From: Chloroflexota bacterium
Lineage (GTDB): Bacteria > Chloroflexota > UBA6077 > JACCZL01
Length of the DNA stretch: 64,000 nt
Direction: 5' to 3'
Assembly (NCBI GenBank): GCA_020845495.1
Contig: JADLFM010000128.1
Coordinates: forward strand, 124,001 to 188,000
Positions 1 through 6,959 of this stretch are shown one piece after another. How positions within the stretch are numbered: position 1 is the first letter of the stretch; every line of letters begins with the position of its first letter. The notes below the pieces were generated by a model. The model saw nothing but the letters and a program-made list of their open reading frames with translations, searched no databases and was not told the origin of the DNA. A program made the translations under genes and the position numbers.

Positions 1-984
1 CGCTCGCCCCTGGCCGGGGCGGCTGTGGCGGTTGGGGTACTGGCGCTGCTCGCCGGCCCGGGCGTCTGGGCGGCTCGCTCAGCATTGGATGGGGCCGGCG
101 GCGCCTGGCTACCTGAGGCCGGGCCAGGTGCGGCCTCAGGGCCAGGTGCCGCCTCAGGACCACGCGGCGGCCAGTCTGGCGGGACGCTCGGCGGTCTCCT
201 GGGCGGCTGGCCTGGTGGAGCGTCGGGCCAGCCGAGTGGCTTCCCCGGACTGCCGAGCGGCGACGGCCGGCCGTTTCCATTCAATCCTGGCACGAGCCAC
301 CCGGATGGCTCACCCCGCGCCAACGGACCGGGCCAGGGTCGCATGCTGCCGGGCGGGCAGATTGGCGGGCCGTCCGCTCCGCCCGGCCCGGGTGGAGCGC
401 GGCCGGATCGTGGCCAGGGCATCGGTGGCCAGGGCATCGGTGGCCAGGGCATCGGTGGCCAGGGCATCGGCGGGCCGCGTGGAGGTGGCGGCATGGCGTT
501 CACGTTCGCCGGCGAGCAGTGGAACAGCCTCGATCCGGCGCTCGTCCGCTACCTCGAAGCGCATCAGGGCTCGGCGCGCTTCCTGGTCGCCACGCCGACT
601 TCGTCGCTCGCCAGCCTGTTCATGCTGATGTCGAACCAGCCGGCGATGGCGCTCGGGGGCTACCAGGGGTGGGATCGTATCCTGACCACGTCGCAGCTTG
701 CCGATCTCATGGCAACGGGGACGGTACGCTTCTTCCTGCTCGGCGAAGGGCGCGGCTCGGATCGACCGAGCGACCCTGCCGACGCGACCGCCGACCTTGC
801 CGCGTACGTCCGCTCCGCCTGTGCCCCCGTGCCGAGCACCGCCTGGGAATCTGGTGGAACGAGCCAGGACGGATCGAGCGGGTCGGCACAGGGGGTGTCG
901 GCTCGCGGTGGGGTCGCTGCACGTGGGTTCGGGCCGGGGCTTCAAGGACAGCGCCTGTACGACTGCGGTCAGTCGGCGGGCTGA
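1..984 (+). CDS. Glycosyltransferase family 39 (ArnT/YkcB-like), C-terminal part
   Basis: The reading frame is open from base 1, so this is the 3' part (327 codons) of a gene starting outside the window. It opens with the end of a hydrophobic helix (AAVAVGVLALLAGPGVW), then a long Gly/Pro/Ser-rich linker, then a compact domain from about residue 165. That domain resembles the C-terminal domain of putative mannosyltransferases of the YkcA/YkcB type: Y(L)EAHQGSARFLVATPTS, PAMALGGYQGWD, GTVRFFLLG. Such proteins are polytopic membrane enzymes that move sugars from polyprenyl-phosphate carriers to targets outside the membrane. The linker contains four 15-bp repeats coding for GQGIG. The family call rests on the C-terminal domain only. 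Confidence 0.75.
   Translation, partial: RSPLAGAAVAVGVLALLAGPGVWAARSALDGAGGAWLPEAGPGAASGPGAASGPRGGQSGGTLGGLLGGWPGGASGQPSGFPGLPSGDGRPFPFNPGTSHPDGSPRANGPGQGRMLPGGQIGGPSAPPGPGGARPDRGQGIGGQGIGGQGIGGQGIGGPRGGGGMAFTFAGEQWNSLDPALVRYLEAHQGSARFLVATPTSSLASLFMLMSNQPAMALGGYQGWDRILTTSQLADLMATGTVRFFLLGEGRGSDRPSDPADATADLAAYVRSACAPVPSTAWESGGTSQDGSSGSAQGVSARGGVAARGFGPGLQGQRLYDCGQSAG
412..471 (+). repeat. Four tandem 15-bp repeats inside the GT39 gene
   Basis: Unit ggccagggcatcggt, four copies in a row; the last ends in c instead of t. It codes for repeated GQGIG in the Gly-rich linker and keeps the reading frame, so copy number could vary without breaking the gene. Confidence 0.9.
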
Positions 985-1219
985 CTGTCGTGGCGATCCG
1001 TCGCCCGGCTGTCGGGGTACGCGGCCCGGTCGTCCGATCTGGCCTGCGCGTGGCCGTCAGGCTCCGCATCTGGGTGCAGACACGTACGCACGCATGGGCG
1101 GACGTCATCTACGCTGGCGCCGGGGGGAGTGATCGCTACACCAGGACGACCCTGCCGGCGTGGTTGATGCTCCGGTCCTGGCTTGTCGCGCACACTGTAG
1201 GGAGAGATTCCGCGCCGGC

Positions 1220-1251
1220 CTCCTCGCTGGAGACCGGCCTCCAGCGAGGAG
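1220..1251 (+). promoter_or_regulatory. Perfect 13-bp hairpin covering the response-regulator RBS
   Basis: Arms 1220-1232 and 1239-1251 are exact reverse complements with a 6-nt loop (accggc). The 3' arm contains the GAGGA (1246-1250) that serves as Shine-Dalgarno for the GTG start at 1260. There is no T-run after it, so it is a poor terminator. Folding would hide the ribosome site. The rest of 985-1259 shows no gene I can support. Confidence 0.6.
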
Positions 1252-1259
1252 CAGCGAGC

Positions 1260-1946
1260 GTGACGAACGGCGAACGTGGCCCGCGCGTCCTGGTGGTCGA
1301 CGACGAGGAGTCGATCCTCGACTTCGTCGAACTGGGCCTGCGCTACGAAGGCTTCGACGTGGAGATCGCCCGCGACGGCCCGAGTGCGCTGGAGGCCGTT
1401 GCCGCGCGTCGCCCGGACCTGATGATCCTCGATCTGAACCTGCCCGGCCTCGACGGGATGGAGGTCTGCCGCCGCGTCCGTCAGGTGAGCGACGTGCCGA
1501 TCGTGATGCTGACGGCACGCGGCGACGTGGATGAGCGAGTCGAAGGGCTCGAGGCCGGCGCGGATGACTATCTGCCAAAGCCATTCAAGTTCAAAGAGCT
1601 CCTGGCGCGGGTGCGAGCCGTGCTGCGGCGGCGCAACACGCTGTCCGAGCGGGTGCTGCGCTTCGGCGATCTGGCGCTCAATCGAGACACCCGTGAGGTC
1701 TTTCAGGATGGCCGGCCGGTCCATCTGACCCCCCGCGAGTTCGAGTTGCTCGAAGTGTTCCTGCTCCATCCGCGTCAGGTCATGACGCGCGAAGTCTTGT
1801 TGGATCGCGTCTGGGGCACCGACTTCCTCGGCGATGGCAACTTGATCGAGGTACACATTAGCTCGCTGCGCGACAAGCTCGGCGATCAGCAACGCAAGCT
1901 GATCCGTACTGTGCGTGGTATCGGGTACGCCCTGTCTGGTGCATGA
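1260..1946 (+). CDS. OmpR/PhoB-family response regulator
   Basis: The protein has 228 residues. An N-terminal receiver domain (about 7-120) carries VLVVDDE, the phospho-acceptor Asp58 in MILDLNLPG, a TAR threonine motif and the KPF lysine motif. A C-terminal winged helix (about 130-226) has the PhoB-type ending VRGIGYAL. It should be phosphorylated by the adjacent histidine kinase and act as a DNA-binding regulator. The GTG start is chosen because GAGGA lies 9 nt upstream and receiver homology begins here; the frame stays open further upstream, but that stretch is not protein-like. The stop overlaps the kinase start (ATGA), so the two are translationally coupled. Targets are unknown. Confidence 0.93.
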   Translation: MTNGERGPRVLVVDDEESILDFVELGLRYEGFDVEIARDGPSALEAVAARRPDLMILDLNLPGLDGMEVCRRVRQVSDVPIVMLTARGDVDERVEGLEAGADDYLPKPFKFKELLARVRAVLRRRNTLSERVLRFGDLALNRDTREVFQDGRPVHLTPREFELLEVFLLHPRQVMTREVLLDRVWGTDFLGDGNLIEVHISSLRDKLGDQQRKLIRTVRGIGYALSGA

Positions 1947-3505
1947 TGATCCCCGGCTTCACCCTTCACCATCTCGATCCTCGCTCCTGGCCGATCCGCT
2001 GGCGCCTGACCGCGCTCAACGTCGGCGTGCTGATGGCGACGCTGGCCCTGTTCGGCGGCGTCTCGCTCTGGCAACTCGACCGAGCCCTGATTACTATCAC
2101 CGGCGACCACCTGAAAGACCAGATCGAACTGGTCATCCCATCGCCAGGCCGGGGGCCCGGCCTTGACGAGCGCCGCCAGCGCCCGAGTCAAGAGCGTGGG
2201 CCCGGCGGCGTCAGCGGCCCCGGCGGCGGGGGTGGTCCGCCGATCGCGCTGGGGCGGGTCGCTCCGGAGCTCGTGCGTCGGCTGAGCGGACCGGACACCG
2301 GCGTGCTCGTCTTCGACCTCTCCGGAAATCTGGCGTCGGTGAGCGACTGGAACGAGGACGTAGAGGCGTGGCCCCGCCCCAGCCGGGAGCAGCTTTCAGG
2401 AGCGGTCTCGGGACGTGAGTACCGAATGGTGGTGGATCAGGAGACGCGCCGAGCGCTCGTGCTGTTGCTGCCGCTCCGGACACCGGACGGCCAGGTTGTC
2501 GGTGCGCTGGAGCTTGCCCGCTCCCTCGAGTTGACCGACTATCTGGAGGAGCGGCTGCGGCTGATGCTGCTGGCCGGAACCTCGATCGCGGCCGTCGTGG
2601 CCGGCGGCGTCACGCTGCGAGCGACGCGCGCTGCGCTCGGGCCGCTCGACCGAGTGGTGCAGGCCGCACGTCGGATCGAGGCCGGCGCGCTGAACGAGCG
2701 GCTACGCCTCCATCGGCGCGACGAGATCGGAGATCTGGCCGAGGCATTCGACAGCATGCTGGACCGCATCGCGGTGGTGCTGGCCGCCCAGCGACGCTTC
2801 GTCGCCGATGCTGCCCACGAGCTACGGACCCCGCTGACGGCGCTCGGCGGGATGGTCGAGATGCTTCAGCTTGGCGCCGACCGGGGCGACCCCGCGACGG
2901 TGCGGCGGATGCTGGACACGATGGACCGCGAGCTTGGCCGGCTCGGTCGGCTGGTGGCCGACTTGCTCACCCTGTCGCGCCTCGACTCCGAGCAGCCGCT
3001 CGCGGCAGAGCCCGTCGAACTGGCGCCGCTTGTGGCGGATGTTGCCCAACAGACGCGCTTGCTCTCGCACGGACAGCATATCCGGGAGCGGATCGACGGG
3101 ACGCCGGTCGTGCGCGGTGACGCCGACCGCTTGCGTCAGGTGCTCATCAACCTGGCCTCGAACGCGCTGGCTTTCACGCCCGCGGGCGGCACGATCGAGT
3201 TCCAGGTGGAGCGCTCCGCTGGGCAGGCCCGGATGGTGGTGGCTGATACCGGCAGCGGGATCGCCCCGGACCTGTTGCCGAGGGTGATGGACCGCTTCGC
3301 ACGGGGCGACGTCTCGCGGGCCAGGAGCACCGGTGGATCGGGTCTGGGCCTCGCTATCGCCCGCGACATCGTCGATGCCCACGGCGGCACGATCGCGTTG
3401 GAGAGCACGCCTGGGCACGGTACGCGTGCCATCGTCACCCTACCGGCCTGGGCCGGTGCAGCGCCGACCTCAGAGCATCGCGCCCCGGCCCGCTCTGGCG
3501 CCTGA
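1943..3505 (+). CDS. Sensor histidine kinase (HAMP, HisKA, HATPase_c)
   Basis: The protein has 520 residues. TM1 is at about 28-50, followed by an extracytoplasmic sensor region with a Gly/Pro-rich loop, then TM2 at about 208-230 (LMLLAGTSIAAVVAGG). A HAMP linker and a HisKA domain follow, with phospho-acceptor His292 in AAHELRTPLTAL. The ATPase domain shows the N-box NLASNALAFTP, G1 box DTGSGI, an F-box region and G2 box GSGLGLAIA. All catalytic boxes are intact. It is the cognate kinase of the regulator upstream (4-base overlap). The ligand cannot be read from the sequence. Confidence 0.93.
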   Translation: MMIPGFTLHHLDPRSWPIRWRLTALNVGVLMATLALFGGVSLWQLDRALITITGDHLKDQIELVIPSPGRGPGLDERRQRPSQERGPGGVSGPGGGGGPPIALGRVAPELVRRLSGPDTGVLVFDLSGNLASVSDWNEDVEAWPRPSREQLSGAVSGREYRMVVDQETRRALVLLLPLRTPDGQVVGALELARSLELTDYLEERLRLMLLAGTSIAAVVAGGVTLRATRAALGPLDRVVQAARRIEAGALNERLRLHRRDEIGDLAEAFDSMLDRIAVVLAAQRRFVADAAHELRTPLTALGGMVEMLQLGADRGDPATVRRMLDTMDRELGRLGRLVADLLTLSRLDSEQPLAAEPVELAPLVADVAQQTRLLSHGQHIRERIDGTPVVRGDADRLRQVLINLASNALAFTPAGGTIEFQVERSAGQARMVVADTGSGIAPDLLPRVMDRFARGDVSRARSTGGSGLGLAIARDIVDAHGGTIALESTPGHGTRAIVTLPAWAGAAPTSEHRAPARSGA

Positions 3506-3747
3506 CCACCAGCCGCCGTGATGAGGTGCGGCTATTCTGCTCGGTTCGGACGGACCGGCTGGCTCGTGGGGGCTGGCGTCGTGTGAGCCGCCTCTTGACG
3601 CGTTCCACGCGAGTGGGTGCCCGTCGCTCGTCGTGCCCGAGTGTCCGAAGAGGTGCTGCAAGGCTCCATGCAGGCCGCGTGAGGGCCGGCGAGTACCCAG
3701 ATCGCAACCGTAGCCTGACCGCGCCGATAACCGACTACCATCAAGAT

Positions 3748-3785
3748 GATGAAGAGACCGGATCCACCCAATCCGGCGCTTCATC
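3748..3785 (+). promoter_or_regulatory. Two-tier hairpin with CCACCCA loop
   Basis: Outer stem 3748-3754/3779-3785 (gatgaag/cttcatc), small internal loop, inner stem 3758-3763/3771-3776 (ccggat/atccgg), loop ccaccca at 3764-3770. It lies between the kinase gene and the HTH-ImmA gene. It shares its loop with the next hairpin. Confidence 0.5.
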
Positions 3786-3789
3786 TCCT

Positions 3790-3818
3790 GACGGGAGCCG
3801 CCACCCACGGCTCCCGTC
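3790..3818 (+). terminator. 11-bp hairpin with the same CCACCCA loop
   Basis: Perfect arms 3790-3800 and 3808-3818 (gacgggagccg/cggctcccgtc), 7-nt loop ccaccca. It could end kinase transcription, but no T-run follows, so it may have another role. The region 3506-4141 has no protein-coding gene I can support. Confidence 0.45.
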
Positions 3819-3938
3819 CCTGCGTTAACGGGCCGAGATCAGCATGCACGTTCACACGGCCTGCCAGTGATGGGGTTGAGGGGCTCGCCGCACCTGAGTG
3901 GCGAACGCACGCCTTGGCCGAGGATTCACCCATCGTGA

Positions 3939-3997
3939 CTGGCGGTCAGGAAGCGGCTGCACGTGGTACTCCCTGACCGCCGAGCCATCACCGCCAG
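3939..3997 (+). promoter_or_regulatory. Inverted repeats with two competing pairings
   Basis: ggcggtcagg (3941-3950) pairs perfectly with cctgaccgcc (3972-3981). The overlapping ctggcgg (3939-3945) can instead pair with ccgccag (3991-3997). The two folds exclude one another. Confidence 0.35.
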
Positions 3998-4064
3998 CCA
4001 TTGGCATCGTGCGGTTTCACCCGATAGCGGGGTACGGCCGTGAGGTTATCTATACCTGACAATC

Positions 4065-4093
4065 TAGACACTACCTTCCGCAACATGTAATGT
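4065..4093 (+). promoter_or_regulatory. Sigma70-type promoter for the HTH-ImmA/PIN pair
   Basis: TAGACA (4065-4070), 17-nt spacer, TAATGT (4088-4093), in a locally AT-rich stretch about 50 nt before the ATG at 4142. The spacing is ideal and both hexamers are near consensus. Confidence 0.5.
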
Positions 4094-4141
4094 GATATTG
4101 ACACGCCGGATCGGGTGGACCTGGCTCAGGAGGCCGCACTC

Positions 4142-5212
4142 ATGAAGCATATCCAGGCTTTCCGCGAGCATGCAGGACTCACGCAGGATGAGCTTGGCAA
4201 CCGCGTCGGCGTGACGCGTCAGACGATTGCCGCGTGGGAGCGAGGGGAGCGCTCTCCCACGGTCGTGCAGCTTGCTCGAGTCGCCGAGGCTCTCCGGGTT
4301 CGCCTTCCATTGTTGCTAGCGCTACCCGAAGATTCATCTCACGTGTTGTTCCGATCCGACGATCCGGCCGCGCTGTCGCCCGAAGTCAAAGCGCTCGCCA
4401 TCCAGCAGGCAACGGACTATGCGGAACTAGAGCAGATGACTGGGACGCCGCCGGTCCTTCCGGAGTCGCGTCCGCTCGACTCCTTTGATCTGTTCACCGT
4501 GGAGGACGCGGCGAATCGGCTGCGCGGGTGGCTTGGCGTCGAAGGCACTCCACCCCTCGGCGACGTCATCAACTTGTTGGAGGCGAACGGCCTGAAGGTC
4601 ATTCCCTCCTCGCTGCCCGCGAAGGTATCCGGATTCTCCGCGCACACGGAGGAGTGGGGTGGTGCGATCTTCGTCAACGCGAATCACCCACCAGAGCGCC
4701 AGTATTTCACGGCCCTGCACGAACTGGGGCACTTGATCTTCCATCGGCGTGGGTACAACGGTGCGCACGTCCCGGCAGGTCCGCGGGACCCTCGCGAGAA
4801 GGTAGCCCAGACGTTTGCTGGCGCAGTCCTACTGCCACCCACAGCGATCGAGCGCGAGTTGCGCTTCTATCGTGGGCGATGGCTGCCGGAGCCGCTCCTG
4901 CTTGACATCAAGCTTCGGTACGGCGTCAGCATGCAGACGGTCGCCTTCCGTGCCGCTGAGGTCCGGCTTATCACCAAGGAGCAAGCTGGGAAGCAAGTCG
5001 GCGTCCTTCGGAGGAAGTACGGCGATACGGAGCCCGGTGAGGTGTGCCGTCCCAAGGGTACACACCGTCTCGAGCGCCTGGTCTATCAGGCGCTCCTGCT
5101 GGACAAGATCACGACGTCACGCGCTGCGGAAGTCCTTGGCGTGCCACTCATCGAGATTCGCCGACGACTTGCCGAGTGGACCGACGAGGAGCCGTGTGAT
5201 CCTGCTCGCTGA
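4142..5212 (+). CDS. XRE-family HTH / ImmA-IrrE metallopeptidase (COG2856 type)
   Basis: The protein has 356 residues. An N-terminal Cro/C1-type HTH (about 1-60: GLTQDELGNRVGVTRQTIAAWERG) is fused to an ImmA/IrrE-like zinc peptidase with HELGH at 193-197 (ALHELGHLIFH), followed by a C-terminal winged-helix-like part. Family members cleave or regulate repressors and often sit in toxin-antitoxin or mobile-element modules. ATG 4142 is preferred because AGGAGG (4128-4133) lies 8 nt upstream; an in-frame GTG at 4115 would add 9 residues. The next gene overlaps by 17 bases, so this is likely the regulator/antitoxin side of a two-gene module. The protease substrate is unknown. Confidence 0.88.
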   Translation: MKHIQAFREHAGLTQDELGNRVGVTRQTIAAWERGERSPTVVQLARVAEALRVRLPLLLALPEDSSHVLFRSDDPAALSPEVKALAIQQATDYAELEQMTGTPPVLPESRPLDSFDLFTVEDAANRLRGWLGVEGTPPLGDVINLLEANGLKVIPSSLPAKVSGFSAHTEEWGGAIFVNANHPPERQYFTALHELGHLIFHRRGYNGAHVPAGPRDPREKVAQTFAGAVLLPPTAIERELRFYRGRWLPEPLLLDIKLRYGVSMQTVAFRAAEVRLITKEQAGKQVGVLRRKYGDTEPGEVCRPKGTHRLERLVYQALLLDKITTSRAAEVLGVPLIEIRRRLAEWTDEEPCDPAR

Positions 5213-5690
5213 CGCCAATGTCCTGATCGACCTTGGATACGTCAACGGGCTCGCGTGGCTGTGCGCACTCGCGCCGGTTGAAGTGCTCGACATCGTCCTG
5301 GCGGAATGTCAGCACGGCAGCCAGCCAGATCTGGTGCCAGAGATCAAGCGTGCAGGTGTACAGACGGTGGCCACCGACTCCGCGTGGTTACCAGAAGCGC
5401 TCCCGTATCACTGCCGCGGACTCAGCCTCAATGATGCGCTCAACCTGTACTACGCCAGGCGCTTCGGGCGCGTGCTTCTGGCGGGCGACAAGCCGCTGCG
5501 CGATCGCTGTGGTGAGGTCGGCGTAACGGTGCATGGCTCACTTTGGGTCGTCGAGCAATTGCATCAACACTCGCTGGTGGAGGGCGCCCTCCTGTGCGGC
5601 TGGCTGGATGTGTGGCCACGCTTCGGCCGTCGGCTTCCACCCCGCGAGCTCGAGCGTTTGCGCAGAATGCTCGTAGTGCGTGCCCGGTGA
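5196..5690 (+). CDS. PIN-like domain protein, candidate toxin partner
   Basis: The protein has 164 residues. It begins VILLADANVLIDLG, typical of a PIN nuclease strand with acidic residues Asp6 and Asp12. Further acidic residues lie in SLNDALNLYYAR and LLAGDKPLRDRC, fitting the metal-binding pocket of PIN RNases. The start is GTG 5196 with GAGGAG (5185-5190) 5 nt upstream. It begins inside the preceding HTH-ImmA gene, which indicates co-translation. By gene-pair logic it would be an RNase toxin controlled by the upstream protein; a housekeeping RNase is possible. It resembles uncharacterised PIN proteins reported beside COG2856 genes, but I cannot fix the subfamily. Confidence 0.75.
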   Translation: MILLADANVLIDLGYVNGLAWLCALAPVEVLDIVLAECQHGSQPDLVPEIKRAGVQTVATDSAWLPEALPYHCRGLSLNDALNLYYARRFGRVLLAGDKPLRDRCGEVGVTVHGSLWVVEQLHQHSLVEGALLCGWLDVWPRFGRRLPPRELERLRRMLVVRAR

Positions 5691-5734
5691 GCGTGGTGAG
5701 CGGATGGTCCCGCGGATGACGTAGGCACGCGCCC

Positions 5735-5846
5735 GGAGGCACACGCCTGGAGGCACACGCCTGGAGGCACACGCCTGGAGGCACACGCCTGGAGGCACAC
5801 GCCTGGAGGCACACGCCTGGAGGCACACGCCTGGAGGTACGCGCCG
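5735..5846 (+). repeat. Array of 14-bp repeats (7 perfect plus 1 degenerate)
   Basis: Unit ggaggcacacgcct repeats exactly seven times from 5735, then a degenerate copy (ggaggtacgcgccg). Each unit is a mini inverted repeat (aggc-acac-gcct), and unit junctions (gcct-gg-aggc) form another. The 424-base gap 5691-6113 holds nothing else I can support. Confidence 0.95.
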
Positions 5847-6113
5847 GTCGGTTCAGCTTGCCGGAGGCGTCCGTGTCGCGAACCATGCGCCCGCGGGCGT
5901 CCTGTGGCCCCCCCGTCTCGAACGCGGCCCGGACGATTTGCTGAGTGCGCTGCCATGTCAGGAACACGCCAACGTCCGCGGGTACGGAATCGCGCTGGAC
6001 GAGCGCCGGTCCGGTTTCTGCCGCTGCTTCGAGGCGCAGTGTGTCGAAGTCGTTCCGACAGCCGTCAGGCATCGGGAGCAAGTGGCACGCGGCGAGAGAG
6101 GCGAGGTGAGCCC

Positions 6114-6731
6114 ATGCGCGTAGATTTGAGCGCCACGGTCAAGACCCGTGACGGCGAGGACGTTGGGAGCGTCGAGCGCGTCATCATCGATCCGACGACC
6201 CGTGACGTCGTCGCCTTTGTGGTCAACACCGGATCGCTGATCGGCCGCGACGTCCTGGTACCGCTGGATGAGGTCGTCGATACGGCCGATGAAGGTGACA
6301 CCGTCTGCCTCCGGATCGACAAGGCCGACCTGGACACACTGCGGACGTACGACCCGACAGAGTACGTCGCACCCCCGATGGGTGTGGTCCCGGCTGGCTA
6401 CGCGTTCATCGCCGATGGGTTCTTGTGGCCCACCACGGCCGGCGCCGTCATGGACCCAACCGAAGGGCGTACCCAGTTACAAGACGTCGCCAGCGGCGCG
6501 GCTGTGGTGGATCGAGACGGTGACGACCTGGGGATCGTCGACGACGTTCGGCTCGATGCCAAGACTGGCGACTTGTGTAGCTTCGTACTACGAGTCGGGA
6601 GCGGACTGGTGACGCTGTTCGGGGGCGGTGAGACCGTCGAGGTGCCGGCCGAGGCGATCGACCGAATCGAGGACGGCGCCGTCTTCCTGAAACACGGCAA
6701 AGCTGACCTGCGGCCGCGCCACGAGTCGTGA
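6114..6731 (+). CDS. PRC-barrel domain protein
   Basis: The protein has 205 residues with two PRC-barrel-like modules: residues about 1-75 (VKTRDGEDVGSVERVIIDP) and 125-200 (VVDRDGDDLGIVDDVRLDAKTG). PRC-barrel domains occur in RNA-processing and photosynthetic-reaction-centre proteins and in many stress-related proteins of unknown role. No membrane segment is present, so it is probably cytoplasmic. The start is ATG 6114 with GAGGTGAG just upstream; the open frame reaches back to 5904, but that part has no protein character. It is flanked by the 14-bp array and the sulfatase gene. The exact function is unknown. Confidence 0.82.
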   Translation: MRVDLSATVKTRDGEDVGSVERVIIDPTTRDVVAFVVNTGSLIGRDVLVPLDEVVDTADEGDTVCLRIDKADLDTLRTYDPTEYVAPPMGVVPAGYAFIADGFLWPTTAGAVMDPTEGRTQLQDVASGAAVVDRDGDDLGIVDDVRLDAKTGDLCSFVLRVGSGLVTLFGGGETVEVPAEAIDRIEDGAVFLKHGKADLRPRHES

Positions 6732-6959
6732 GTGGCGCGTCGGGAGTGGTGACTGGCGCGCGGGCCGACGAGACCTACCGATGGGCGGCCTGGTCGTGAG
6801 GCCGTAAGTGTGGGCGTACTGCCCGCGAGGTCGGGTCTCCACCAGGGAGGCACGTCGACGATACCGTGCGGGTCTCGAGAAGGTGGCACCTGCCTGGGCG
6901 GCCGGCTACCATCCGCCCACAACGGCCCTCGCTGAAGCGACAGGCCCGGGAGGGGTAGC

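Noticed and set aside
519..1259. Long upstream extension of the response-regulator frame
   Set aside because: No domain similarity, overlaps the glycosyltransferase frame, and a clear SD with GTG lies at 1260.
3526..3976. Small ORFs in the gap after the kinase gene
   Set aside because: No SD, atypical residues, and they overlap the hairpins.
5735..5846. CRISPR-like array
   Set aside because: Units are 14 bp without spacers; no cas genes in the window.
5440..6081. Minus-strand ORFs with repeated CASRRVPPGV peptides
   Set aside because: They are only the 14-bp array read as codons; no start signal or conserved domain.
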